64,000 nt of DNA from Juglans regia. Taxonomy: Eukaryota > Streptophyta > Magnoliopsida > Fagales > Juglandaceae. Under the pieces are notes generated by a model. That model did not search any database. It was given only the letters and a program-made list of their open reading frames with translations, and was not told the origin of the DNA. Numbering within the stretch: the first letter of the stretch is position 1; the number at the start of each line of letters is the position of its first letter. Location: contig NC_049916.1 of NCBI RefSeq assembly GCF_001411555.2, positions 1,364,001 to 1,428,000 on the forward strand, given 5' to 3'. Positions 35,405 through 47,569 of this stretch are shown one piece after another. Made by a program: the position numbers and the translations under genes.

Positions 35405-38063
35405 AAATCTATTTCTTTTTTTTCCCTCGCCCACCGCGATTCCGTTGCAATGACATAACATGCTCCATGTGCCCTATTATCTCCCGTTGCACTTGCTCTT
35501 GCACTTCACTGCGTATTCTTTCGTCTTGGTCTCTCTGTTGGTCCTGCAAACACGTCTCTAAATAAGACTGTCATTCTAAGAGAGAATCTAACTCTTGTTG
35601 TCTCGACCTCATATACTCATTCTCATGCCGTGCAGCTTCTAAATCTGCCATAAGATTATTAATTTGTGAAACTGATGAGGTTGAGGAGGATGAACATCTA
35701 TGCTTGATAGATCATCCCAAACGTCTTGCCATACTAGACTGCGGCCCGAGCACTTGCGTGAATATGTCTATGTCACTAGGAGAGGATTCCTCAGAAGCCG
35801 ACTGCATCTCCATAATTTTTCTCTGCAACTTAAAAGGTAATGATCGTAAATAATTAGTAACGTATTAAAAGAAATAGAAATAAGAAATAAACTATTCAAA
35901 TGTTATATAAATAATTTATTTAACAAAATTAACATTGCTTACATAATTATCTGCAGCGACAGGATCCATCCAATCACTATGCTCATTAGTGTGAGTAACA
36001 ACATAGACATGAATGAGGGAAAAATTTTCAGAATCATCACGTTTCTAACAAAGCGACATTAAAAATTTTAAAAAGATAATGTTAGTACTTATTAGAAAGA
36101 ATATCAGAAAAATAAATGAATTCTATAATTTTTTAATTACCATTTTTTCAGCAAGACGGTAGAATGACCTTGAACCGGCACAATGGTGGACAGTCAGAGC
36201 GGATCTATTCTGTGCATTTGTAGAACTCAAGTGCTACAAAATATATTAAAAATGTTAATTGTAATATGTATACATATAATATATAGAACGAATATGAATG
36301 TAAATAATTAAAAGATATAAATGTAAAATACCTGATAATCTGGAGATGCGAAAAGATCACTATACTTTCTCCAATCATCTAACTTCATCTGCTAAAAAGG
36401 AGACTGCGCAGCCTCTTCCAACGTCTCACACTTCTTGAAGTGGTCATGACATCGTCCTTTGTGACGTAGGAATAGTGTAGCCATCAACTCATTCACGGTT
36501 CTCAAATCCTCGCTACGGCCAAAGTCGAGGTTGAATTCATCCTAACAAGGGAATCAGGTAAAAAATATAATATACTATTTTAGGTGAAAAAAATGTACTG
36601 AAAAGTAAATTCACCAACACACGACTTCGAATGTGCTCCTTAATCTCATTCGGAACATCTCGCCATGAGCGCACATAAAATGGAGCATAAGCTCGAACTA
36701 CTGTGCCAATATAGGAGGAAAGCGCTGCTGCACTATCATCCACTCCTCCAGTGGAATTATCAGGAATTGTGATCTTCAGTTTTTCGTGCCTTCTATCTTT
36801 TCCAAGAGAGATTCCACATGTATAGCCATGACCGCGACGTGCAGATGCATCAATTACATGATAATAGATATACTATGATTATAATTATATAGTTATTGAG
36901 ACAAAAGTATTAACTATATATATAATTATTAACGACAATATTTCCTTACTGGTAGGTGTCAACTGGCTGTTGTTCTCTTCTGTGTTAGCTTGATCTTCAG
37001 GAACGGATTCCTCGAGTGGGGAGTCCTCAATGGATTCAGGATTTGGACTTGGTGGAGGCACATTTCTTCGTTGTCGTTTTGGCGGCATTCTTGAAAATAA
37101 TTAATTATATCAATGAAAATTAATTAGAAGAAATTATGAAAATTCAAGATATTTTATAGCCACCTATATGAATAAAATATTTAGTACTTTTATTCTTCAT
37201 CTTCAGATGAATTTTCCATGCTTGTTTCAGAATCTCTATCAATAACATCTTTATCATCATCATGCATCTCTTCTTCATCGTCCTTATCCGCCTCCTGCCC
37301 GGATTCTGATTCGTCTTCATCTTCTGACTCGTCTTCTTCTTCTTCTTTCTCCTCACTTACTTGAATTGAATGATCATTTAATACAAACGGGTCGAGATAG
37401 ACGAATGGGACATCATCTCTACACAAGGGAGCAACTCGAGTGCACCGAGGTCAACAAACAAGTTAATACCCTCTCCATCTTCCTGGTATGCCTCAACAAT
37501 CGGAGTGTCATCTTCATCTCCACTATTCTCGTAATCTGCACTCGTTCCTGCTTCATATATATTTTGAGGAACAAATTTTTGTACGACTCGCCAAGTTATC
37601 TCTCCACTATCTTCATTAGCACTTTTCATTGGATCAATCAAGTAATAGACTTGGGTAGCTTGACAAGCCAATACAAATGGATCATTTTCGTACCATTTAG
37701 ATGCAGTATTGACACTCGTAAAGTGATTATCCCTATATATCGAAACCCGACCATCGCCTAGATCCCATCAATCTCATTTAAAGACATATGTTATAGACCC
37801 ACCAAGATATTTCAATCCGATAATATCACGTATGACACCATAATAGTCAATATCATCTGTTCCGTGACTCCCTTCAACCAACACACCACAGTTTTGAGTC
37901 TTTCTATTACGTTCATGGTCCAGAATATGGAATCTATAACCTCGAACCGTGCATGCAGTGTATTGAAGTGCTCTATTTGACGGACCACGGGCCAATGCAT
38001 AAAATTCAAAAGAAATTGATTCGGGATCACGAGAACGTTGTTCCAAAATCTAACAATTGTCAA
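35405..38063 (-). pseudogene. CACTA transposase remnants (TNP2 C-terminus and second protein)
   Basis: The minus-strand order starts with a DUF4216-like piece at 38063-37774 (FYALARGPSNRALQYTAC; TQNCGVLVEGSHGTDDIDYY). Next come 37671-37378 (LACQATQVYYLIDP; WRVVQKFVPQNIYE) and a strongly acidic tail at 37426-37190. A second protein then begins at 37088 (MPPKRQRRNVPPPSPNPES). Transposase_24-like pieces follow down to about 36150 (YAPFYVRSWRDVPNEIKEHI). A coiled-coil, glutamine-rich end comes at about 35830-35405 (DIFTQVLGP; EVQEQVQREIIGHMEHV), ending in RGGRGKKKE. Several gaps with AT-rich sequence look like introns of the second protein. The catalytic TNP2 part upstream is absent. Confidence 0.75.
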
Positions 38064-38139
38064 TAATAATATATAACATCCTAATATATAACATAAACAT
38101 TTATAATATAATATATTATAGATAATATTTTGGAAATTA

Positions 38140-39120
38140 AATTGACAAACGTTCGAACGTAATAATAATTACGTTTGAACGTTCTGTGTATATAAGGCTA
38201 AAACCGAACGTCGAAACAACCTTTCCAAAACGTATCCATCGTCTACTCCGTTGGATGCCGCCACGCCTCTGTCACCGCCGCCGTCAACTCCGCCACAATC
38301 GTCACTAAAAGGTAGGCACTCATTTTTTATTCAAATAACATGTATTTTATTGAGATTTGAATTGAGTTTTGTTTAAAACCGAATAAGTGATGGTTGGATT
38401 TTTAACTCTATTTTCTGGCCACCACGGCCAGCCATTGGCCGAATAGTCATCGTAGAAATATTTCTTGAAGTGTATACTTCATTTCGACAGTGACATTTTG
38501 GCATTTAGAACCTTGTAGAGAAAATTTCAAGATTTTAATAATGGCTGAGTCGACTCAGACATTCTGCATCGTAACGTTCGAATGTTTCACCAAGACGTTC
38601 GAACGTACGACGTTTAAATTACATAGCCGTTATGGCTTCTACTTTCGAACGTTCATTATCTTACAGTCAGACGTCATTTTCATCAATTTTACGTCTAAAC
38701 GTTTAATGTATATGTTCGGACGTACTACTTTTTAAATATTATTAAACGACATACGTTCGAACGTGAGTATTTTACTTTCGCAAGTAAATCACATACGGTC
38801 GGACGTTTAATTATAACGTCCGAACATAGTGATTTTCTACTTTATTCATGCTTCGACGTTCGAACGTTCATATTTAAGTTCACACGTAAAACAAATACGT
38901 TCAAACGTATAACATAAACGTCCGAACGTACGTCAGCCAATATTTATTTACCGCTTATGTTCAAACGTCTATGTTTTACATTCGAACGTATATGTTTTAC
39001 GTTTGAACGTATATGTTTTACGTTCGAATGTAAATTTATTTACATTATTTTACGTGCGAACATATAAATAAACGTTTGAACGTTTTATCTTTAACGTTCA
39101 AACATTTATTTTGCTATGTT
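38140..39120. repeat. Central CGTTCGAACG repeat cluster of CACTA
   Basis: Over 900 bp are saturated with variants of the palindrome (ACGTTCGAACGT at about 38149, 38595 and 38755; GTTTGAACGTATATGTTTTA tandem units near 39000). A short CG-rich piece at 38230-38310 (CCGCCACGCCTCTGTCACCG, CCGTCAACTCCGCC) resembles a gene 5' region and could belong to the captured block. Confidence 0.65.
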
Positions 39121-39199
39121 TGAACATTAATGCAGAGCAGCTTAAAATTAACACAAAAAAATGCATTAATGTAAATAATTTTTTTTTCCTTTTCTATTT

Positions 39200-40390
39200 T
39201 CAGGATACGACTCTTCCACTGCATACTAGGAAACGAGGGAGGGAAGGAGCAACGTCGGACACTGCTCGTATCAGAGCTCGTACTGTTATGGTAGAGCGAG
39301 AGGTCTTGATTAATGAGTTCGACGAACTCTGTTAGCAGCAGACGAACCTGAGAGATGTTTTCCTCAGAAAAGGCTGGGGAAATATTTGCACATTGAGAGG
39401 GAAGGTATACCCCTGAATGGTTCAGGAATTCTATATGGGGATGTGTGACATGCCTCAGAATGCATCCTCTCACACTGTGACTGTACGCGGTGTTTCCATT
39501 GAGGTATCACCAGATGCATCAGCGAGCACCTCGGGATTCATCGAGGAGTTGAGACATTTGCATACTCCACACCCAGTGAGGATGTAGGCACTTCTACATC
39601 ATCTACTGGCTGTCCATTTGAGCCAGCATCAGTCAGAGATGCAGGCCAATCAGAGGCTGAGGATACTGGCGTCGAGGCTCGGGATGATGACCGAGACGAG
39701 GATTTCTATATCCTCATCGGGAGGGACCGCATGCAGATCGAGCTGAAGAACGCCATCAACCAGAACCATCTGCTGCATTTCTTCCGCATGTTGCACCTTA
39801 TTGTTGCAACAAATGTTGATCCCGTGGCACATAAAACCATATTTAGTCAGCTTCAGGCACAATTTTTTATACGAGTGGCATGTGGAGATCCTATAGATTT
39901 GCCACTGCACATCTTTGAGAGGATCCGTTACGAGGCAAGCATCGTCTCCACGGATAATCTCCCATACGGTGTCCTAATCAGCCAACTATTACTTGCACGG
40001 AGAGTGCCAACCCAGCCAGAGGAGCGGGTCAAAGATCAGATGAGCCTCCTCGACATGACCATGCATTGACGTAGCATTGGACAGGCGAGGGGACGTTAGC
40101 CACCTTCTGTAGAGGATCTAGTTCCTCCGATGCAGCTTGAGCCAGGTCATGTCGGGAGTAGTAGTCAGCATACGCCGAGTACATCTGCAGGAGATGCGCG
40201 GCGTGCTTGGGTTGATGCGGTCATCTCACAGCTGACTGCACATATCGATCATAAGATCGATCGATCGCTCGAGGCTAAATCGGCGTCTATTGCCGAACTC
40301 ACCCATCGTGTAGCTATCCTCAACGACAAGGTTGATACCTTGACTGAGGAGGTACGGAGTTCGACTTTTGCGGATAACGTTATCATCTGA
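39200..40390 (+). pseudogene. Captured coding block, putative plant transposon protein (Transposase_32-like)
   Basis: A + strand block is opposite in orientation to the transposase remnants. Its readable pieces are at 39200-39335 (TLPLHTRKRGREGATSDTAR), about 39340-39560 in several frames (words like VTVRGVSIEVSPDAISEHLG after frame correction), 39731-40069 (HLLHFFRMLHLIVATNVDPV; LPYGVLISQLLLARRVPTQP) and 40130-40390. The last has a coiled-coil C-terminus ending in HRVAILNDKVDTLTEEV. The middle resembles the family annotated in plants as putative plant transposon protein; this is from memory of the family pattern, not a search. Stops and frame breaks mean it is not intact. It is GC-richer than its surroundings, consistent with capture. 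Confidence 0.5.
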
Positions 40391-40994
40391 CTGTTGTTTA
40401 CTACATTCTATCAAATTTTATATTTTATTTTTAATATTTGTAAAGAAAAATATTATTGAATATTTCAATCATTTTTTAATTTCAATTTTTAATCTTCTTT
40501 GATGTTATATTTTTCAACTTTAATACTAAATCACTGTATTTCAAATATATATAAACATAAATATATATTTATATATTACAAATTGTGTATATATAAATAT
40601 ATACAATTCAATTTTTTAGACTTGTTCACAAATTATGCACAATAAAAACTACATAATTTTTAAATTAAAGTCAATTAATTTAAATTTACAATGAACGTTC
40701 GAACGTTATTACTTAAAGGTCGAACATTGGCGCAAACATTTTACGTTTGAAAGTTAATTAATAACGTTCAAACGGTTGCGCCAAAACATTTTACGTTTGA
40801 ACGTAAACAGATATAACATTCGAACGTATATGTAACGTTCAAACGTATATTTCCCATACGTTGGAACGAAAAAAAAAATCTCATCTATCTTTAGTGACAG
40901 TTTCCAGAAACTGTCACTGAAAATACCTTTTAGTGACGGTTTAGGGACTGCCACAATTTCCCAATCGCCACTAAAATGCAATTGTGTTGTAGTG

Positions 40995-41760
40995 ACTAGT
41001 ATGTACATTCCTTAGTTATGATAGTGGTAATCGATGACTAAGGTTGAGTTTGCCTTCTTAAGAAAATTAATGAACATATGTGAATGATTGTGATAAATAA
41101 ATAAAAGAAATCGTCTCTCTATTTTTAATAGGATAAATTTAGCTGTGATTTCTTCAATAAGAAAAAATATTGCTCTTACTTGAATTTGAGGATTTTAAGT
41201 GAGAGAAATGCGCATAAAGTTGACTCTACAATATTAAAGTTATAAATATTTTGGACAATATTAAATAAATAATAAATAATAAATGATCTATTTGATGTGT
41301 TTGTATTTTTTCCACTCGAGGCTTTTAAATTTGAATAAAAAAATAAAAGATAAAAGGGGCAAAGAGCCGAACAAGTGTATCAAAACAATCAATACAGGCC
41401 AGAAAAATATACATAAATAAAAACAAATGATCAAGAATATTTGACCAAACAAGCTTGGTATCACTTTTTCTTGACTCTCGCTTAAGACAAAGGAAAACCA
41501 ACATTACATCGATCCACCAATAAACCAATACCACAAAAACAAAATACCAAATCAAAAAATAAAGAAGAAAACACAAGATCCGAAAATTTGGGAGTCCCGT
41601 TTTATCTTGTTGAATAATCCCCTTCCATAACCATGGCAAATTTTGATCACCTTCGTAACAAATACACCTCCCTTCCTCCCCATGTCTTGTCTTGACCCAA
41701 TGCATGCGTGGTTGATTAAAGAGATGGCCCTGCCTTGAAAGCTAATTTCTGTTGATCTAC
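40995..41760 (+). other. CNGC unit B flank, continued after CACTA
   Basis: It is collinear with 59060-59835 of unit C (GGTTGAGTTTGCCTT, then GAAAAATATTGCTCTTACTTG, then TGCATGCGTGGTTGATTAAAG). A long minus-strand ORF (41705-41325) exists, but the unit C counterpart needs a different frame, so I do not call it a gene. Homology between the units ends near 41755. Confidence 0.6.
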
Positions 41761-42857
41761 GGAGAAAATTCCTTTTTCTAATTCCCGGCTGAGAAAAAAA
41801 AGTACTATATATGTGGTACAGTATTTGGGATTAAGTTGCCGTTAGAAAAGCTGAAAAATGGTGTTTAATTTGCTAATCTATTCTCCATTTTCTCGGTAAC
41901 CAAATTATTCAGCCAATTGTAATGCCAAAATAACTTCGTACGTTGGGTCTATAAATATATAGTTTGGCAATTCATTTTGTATTTTCAACTCTGTAACGTT
42001 CTTGATCAGCTAATTCGTGTGCATGCATCGGCAAGATATGATCTCTTACAATGCAGAATTGCGGCATGTGGAGGCGTCGTGTGTATCTAGTTTTGTGTTT
42101 TGCAAGATATGGATCAATTAATATGAATTCCAAAAGTCAGAGTTTGGAATTCAGAGTTGGAGTCGGAGTGACTCCGAGAAGGGTTGTCGGAGTTGGAGTT
42201 GGAGTTGGAGTTGGCATTCAGAGCTTCATGGAGCTCCAAACTCCAAACTCTGGCTTTAAAAAAAAAAAAAAAAATCCAGATGTTTACAATTGAATTTAAA
42301 TAAATAAATAAATAAACAATGCCGTTCCGCTTAGTGTGGAATGACGTCATTTCTTCACACGGGGATGGTCCAAAACGTAGGACCTCCTTCTTTCTTCTTC
42401 CCCTCACTCTCCCTTATTATGATTCTCTGTTCCCACTTCCCTCTCTGAGTCTCTGTTGCTCCATTCCCGTTTGATGTCGTGATCTTATCGTCGTTTACGC
42501 CGTTCAACCTTTGAGATGCTGTAACTCGTAAGTGTACTTAGTGTAGTCTGAGACTCTGAGCCCTAAATTAATTAGTTTTCGTAATTTTTATTTTTTGCCA
42601 TGATGTTGGGTTGCCTTTAATTATTTGATGCTTTACATTATAACAGTTGTTTTGGGTCTAGTTGTTGGGCTACTTGTAAATGTAAAATGGAATGGATTAC
42701 TATGGAGTGAAACACTATGGAAAACTCACATACAGTCAACCTAGTGCATTTATTATTATAAAATGCAGCAAAACATTCTACCAACAATTGTCACTTACAA
42801 CCACAACCTCAAAATAAATGTGCAGAAAATACTTCAAGATTTCTATAAGCATTCGAC
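41761..42857. other. Intervening DNA with a GGAGTT-rich hairpin
   Basis: I see no supported gene. A TATAAATATATA run is at about 41951. At about 42132-42257 an imperfect inverted repeat (AGTCAGAGTTTGGAATTC on the left, reverse complement AGCCAGAGTTTGGAGTTTGG on the right) encloses a GGAGTT/GGAGTC repeat. That is the same kind of sequence as the hAT 3' end at 50340-50458, so it may be a relic hAT terminus. Poly(A) of 16 bases and (AAAT)n follow at 42258-42315. A C/T-rich stretch lies at 42380-42470. Confidence 0.4.
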
Positions 42858-43050
42858 TATCTGTACATTCTTTACAATCACAACTGCCAACAAAAATGCT
42901 CCAGATTTTCACAAAATACTTCAAATAACCCATCAAAAATAGAATAATAATTTTCATACATGTTGAACACCCACAAATCTATACATTCTTTACAACCACA
43001 ACATCCAATAGAAAACTTCCAGATTTTCACAAAATACTTCAAGAAACCCA
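42858..43050. repeat. Two-unit tandem repeat, about 119-bp period
   Basis: The sequence TACATTCTTTACAATCACAA through AATACTTCAAATAACCCAT (about 42860-42932) recurs with changes at about 42979-43051. The repeat lies just downstream of the FAR1-like pseudogene, probably in its former 3' region. A partial third unit may precede it near 42820. Confidence 0.6.
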
Positions 43051-43282
43051 TAAACAATGCTTCACAAATTCTCATCATTGCCTGATGGTGTTTGTTGTGT
43101 GACAGTACTATATTGGGTTCCAATAACAACATTTTCAACGTTAGCACCAACTTGGGGGGCCAGGACCTCACCAACTCCAACTTGTTCATCATCAAATATT
43201 TTCCTGCAAGTCTAATTTTCAAAATGCCAGAAAATACACATCTATTAGAAAGGAAACAAACACTAGTCTAACATATATACAA

Positions 43283-46146
43283 TTAATAGAAAAAAAAGCC
43301 GAGTACCTGTTTCTTCTTTCTCTTGGTTAAGGCCTTCTCCACAGGTGGAACCTTTCTCTTTGTTGGGGGTCTCCCTTTCCCTCGAACAACGTTAGGACTT
43401 AATACTTTCTTACCCTTATCCACGATGTCGCTCTCATTGACCTTAGTTGAACCGGACTGAAGTGGTAATCTTTTAAAATTATGCTCAAACTCATCCAAAA
43501 CCCGCATGAATGCATTGACATGGTTATCACTTGGGGATACACACGTTGCTAATTTCAGACATCTTTTAACCACAAGTTCATACCTTCGTGTGTCCGCATT
43601 ATCTCGCAAGTCATCATCGCTACTTTTGACAAGTGTGTATCTCTTCTTTAAGTCTTTCATCCACTGATCCAAGACGTACCTCTCTGGTAATACATGAATC
43701 TTCTTTATTTGACAAACTTTAAATACATGTCTACAAATAATGTCCCTTATCTCAAACAGTGCACACGTGCATTTGATATCACATTCCTCCTCATTATAGT
43801 AAACTACGTAATGGATAGTTTTGACATGGTCATCTGTGAAAAGTTCATCCCAGACATCGAAGGTGGAAATACAACCCTGTTTGCTAACAAGTATGCAATT
43901 ACAACAAATCATCCCCCACACCTCCCTTTGGATTTCTTTAAACTTGGCATTTGTATACACTGCTTGAAACTGTTTCTCAATGTGGAATGGACTCACATAT
44001 GGGATGGTTTGGTTGCACAAATTGAAATCAGTTGTTGTCTCTACTTCCACCTTCTTCCTCAGAGCATTGTCAAATTGATCCACAATTTCCTTCAACGTTG
44101 TACCAGAATGCACATATCCGTCAAAAAAGACATTCATGCTTTCAAATAGCTGTGTAATGCTCATACCAACCCAAAATACACCCTTCAAGAAAGTTGGTAC
44201 CTAAAGTGATCTCTCGGTATACAACCCTTATAGCCACGCATTATCACCAAGGTCATATTTCTGAATTAGTTCCCCCCACTTGGCATCAAATTCTTCACAG
44301 GTATATGAATCATATAGGGCACTCTGAATGGCAGTCTTCAACCTTGCGTTGAATTGGGAGTGAGATCCCAATTTATCAGGCAGTTTTTGCATGATATGCC
44401 ATAGACAATATCTACAGCCAGTTTCTGGGAATACTATCGCAATGGCACTCTTAATTGCCCGGTCTTGGTCTGTTATGATTGCTTTTGGAGCCTGACCGTT
44501 CATGTAGTCCAACCATGCTCGAAACAACCACACAAAAGTACTTGTATCCTTGCTTGAAATCAAGCCAACCCCTAATGGTATGGACTGCCCATGATAGTTT
44601 ACCCCAACAAAGGGAGCAAAAGGCATACCGTATCTATTTGTTAGATACGTCGTATCAAAGGTGATCACATCTCCAAAATACTCGTACGTGGCTCGAATAT
44701 GTGCATCAGCTTAGAACACATTTCTGAGTCGCAACTCATCATCCACATCCATCACAGAAATAAATCTATCATTCATCTTCCTCATCCTCTTAAAGTAATC
44801 ACTAAGTATTTCACCACCTCATTTACCCAGCCTAAAGTGTTTGGCTTTGTTAATATAATTTTGACAATCTTTCTCTTGAAATTCAAGATTCTCGAACCCC
44901 CCGCATCAACGACAATTGCTCCAAAATTTTTGTTCATTTGAATACCTACCCTGTCATTCAGATCAAGCATTCTTTGACTGTATTCATCTAAACACTTTTG
45001 ACTTCTAAAAAATTTTGACTTCTGTGGGTTGACAGTACTATGATTGTGAGTATTCTTAGCAGCGGTCAAAACCCATACACCTTTTTTGTCCAAGTGAGCA
45101 TTTACCTTCACCTTACAGTCTGTTTTAATTGTTGGTCGTGACTTTGAGATATTACTGTGATTCGGATGGTAGTTGTCGCTATGTGCACACCTAATTGTCA
45201 CATACTTCGGTTTTCCAGATGCATCTATCTTCGTCCTTTGTGTGATAACACCAAAACTTGTTGCTTGGCATATTGCTTATAATATACAAGAAACTCTTCA
45301 TCAATGGCGAACTTCATACTAGGTTTTGGCTCCTCAACTCGTTCATCATCATCCGATACTTCATTAGTTTCCTTGACCTCTACCTCTTTATTTACGTCTG
45401 ACGAAGTTTCTGAAAATGAAAATGTATGTTTCGTATTAGAATTTAAATTATAACATTGGATGTTTACTAATTGGGTTAAAAGTCTAATACCATTTGTCAG
45501 GTGACAGCTCTTATCAGTCGTATGTGATGTACCACCAAAATTCTTTTCACTTTCAGCACCCAATGGCAATGGCACAGTTGATGATTCACTTGCTAGTTGG
45601 GAAGTCTTTTCAGATCTTGTTGACTCCTCTAGATTACTTGATGGTGGCATCGATGGATGCTGTAATGAGACACGGTGTTCAAATAAATTCAATGCATATA
45701 AAAGAAAACTAAAAATGATTAAAAGGAGTATACCTGGTAGGTATGTTGAACTCGTGCTCCGGATTACTCGACGAAGGGTAGGGCATCATTGGTCCAAAAG
45801 GTGGCATCGATAGAAGCTGTAGTTAGGCACAGTGTTAGAACATCTGAAATGCATATAAGGAAAAAAAACCTAAAAAAGTTTAAAAATAATCTACTTGGTT
45901 ACCCCAAGTGCATGTATATGGATTTGGATATGCATTTTGAGGCAAGATAAATGGTGGGTAGTACGAGTTTCTTGGACCATAATATCCCTATAATACACAA
46001 ATAAAAAATACATTTAACTAAATGGCAATATCAGATATAACAACATTTCCAAATGATCAATATGTTTCATACTTGAGTTGAGTCAGTGAAATCGATGTAG
46101 AAGGTGTAGAAGGCATAGGTGCCGTTTCATCTTCCTCTTTGTCCAT
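43283..46146 (-). pseudogene. FAR1-related / MULE transposase-like pseudogene
   Basis: The 5' end has MDKEEDETAPMPSTPSTSIS at 46146, with further exons to 45692. The FAR1 DNA-binding region is at about 45300-44900 (DEEFLVYYKQYAK; CAHSDNY; THNHSTVNPQKSKFFRSQK). A MULE transposase domain spans 44700-43900 (FDTTYLTNRYGMPFAPFVGV; ITDQDRAIKSAIAIVFP; CRYCLWHIMQKLPDKLGSHS; QLFESMNVFFDGY). A SWIM zinc finger is near 43760 (CDIKCTCALFEIRDIICRH), and a basic tail (GKGRPPTKRKVPP) ends at 43283. Breaks seen are a frameshift at about 45240, a stop at the position of the expected W in NVFWADA (about 44713), and two stops at about 44210-44230. It could be a decayed MULE or a decayed FRS gene; no element ends were found. 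Confidence 0.8.
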
Positions 46147-47569
46147 CCTGCTATTTCAACTGAGATTTTAAGACAAAGTTACTAAACAAAAATGCATAAA
46201 TCATTCCACAATTGAGTACGTTAAAAGTATAGTGGTTAAACATAAATCTTCAATGTAAATCTAGAATTTAAATACTTTAGTTTAAAAGCATGGTGGTTGA
46301 ATACTTTAAAAGCATAAATCATTCCACAATTGAGTACGCTACTTCTCTCTTTTTCTCTTGCCTTTTTTTTTTATTTGTCAAATATTACAAACTTTTTTAT
46401 AAATCCTACAAATGAGGAGATAGAAAAGGGGGGGGGGGGGTGATAGATCTGTATTTTGCACTCAATAGTGAAAATTATGTTTGTCACTGCTTTCTGTCCA
46501 ATGCAATTCTATAAATCTCTCCCCCCCACTTCTCCCACCCCTTGGTAAGTAGAATTTTATGAACCTCAATAGATTCTACTTCAGTGAATCAATAGACAAT
46601 CGCCATGTAAATTTTCCATTAAAAAAAAGCACGTATAAAAGAATCATAGTTTTGAAATGAATTACAGTGGTCTTCATTAATAGGTAGGAATCCCTGCACT
46701 GCATGTTTATTCATACATGTAGCTGAGAAATAAAGATATTTGTTGTTCATAATGTAGCTAGAGTAACAACAAAAAAATGATTACTTGTACATTTAAATTA
46801 CAAACAGCATACATTTGAAAACAAAAAGTAAAAAATTATTGGCTTTTAATGCAATTTTCTCATACTTCATCAACTTTGAGAAGTTACACGGCGCATAAAA
46901 AAAAAATCAGCTTGCAATGGCACTCATATGTGCAACCCAATTGACTTTTAATGCAATTCTCACTCTTACACAAGGCATAAAATAAAATAAAATTACCTTG
47001 CACTAACACCCACCCCAAGTTCCAAGTTCACAAACACATTGAGAAATGAAACCTATCAAATATACTGTAATTTTCGGGCAATAGTAGACAAAAAAAGATA
47101 ACAAAAGCAAAGAAAAACCCAAACTTTATTGATTGTGGTTTTCGGTGCTCGGTTTTCTTTGCAAGAGTTGACACAGGGGGTAAACCATCAAATGAAAGCC
47201 CCACGTAGAATCGAACAAGCAGCACTGATCTAAAAGTGAGCTGAATGTCTGTCTACGTTGAAAGAAAAGCATAAAAACGAGATTGTAACACATAAGAAAA
47301 ACGGAAATGGCTCAAAGATTATAAAACAGGATAAAATAAAAAAACATTAAAAAAAAAAAAGTAAAAACTTGTGACCCTGTGACATTGAATGTGGAGGTGA
47401 AGACTCGTGGATGCAAGCTAATGTTGGCGGTGGGTCTGTCGTGGCTAACTTCTCGTCGACAATCCCAGACGGTGGCAAACGTGAAGAGGTCACTGGTGGA
47501 GGCAGAAGAGGCTGCGAGCGGGAAGAAGATGTTGTCTGGCAGAGGAAGAGGGGGAGAGAAAAAATAAAT
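46147..47569. other. Intergenic DNA without a supported gene
   Basis: AT-rich sequence upstream of the FAR1-like pseudogene. A homopolymer of about 13 G lies at 46428-46440. Short ORFs at about 47028-47225 and 47347-47671 are low-complexity, lie over each other on both strands and have no recognised domain. Confidence 0.4.

Larger units (their letters stand above)
34600..40994. mobile_element. CACTA (En/Spm) element with both termini and ACT duplication
   Basis: The left end is CACTACAACATAATGTG (34600 on). The reverse complement of the right end is CACTACAACACAATTGC (ending 40994). The 3-bp target duplication ACT is at 34597-34599 and 40995-40997. Both subterminal zones repeat GTGACGGTT/AACCGTCAC words, then many variants of the palindrome CGTTCGAACG. 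The element is 6395 bp. It carries minus-strand remnants of TNP2 and the second CACTA protein, and a + strand foreign-looking coding block at 39200-40390. The TNP2 catalytic part is missing, so it is non-autonomous. The matching position in unit C (about 59025) lacks it. Confidence 0.9.

Noticed and set aside
38490..38735. 81-residue ORF with repeated TFERT words
   Set aside because: It is a translation of the CGTTCGAACG repeat cluster of the CACTA element.
41325..41705. 126-residue minus-strand ORF in the flank of unit B as a possible gene
   Set aside because: The homologous stretch in unit C (59488-59910) is readable only in a shifted frame, so protein sequence is not conserved even though the DNA is.
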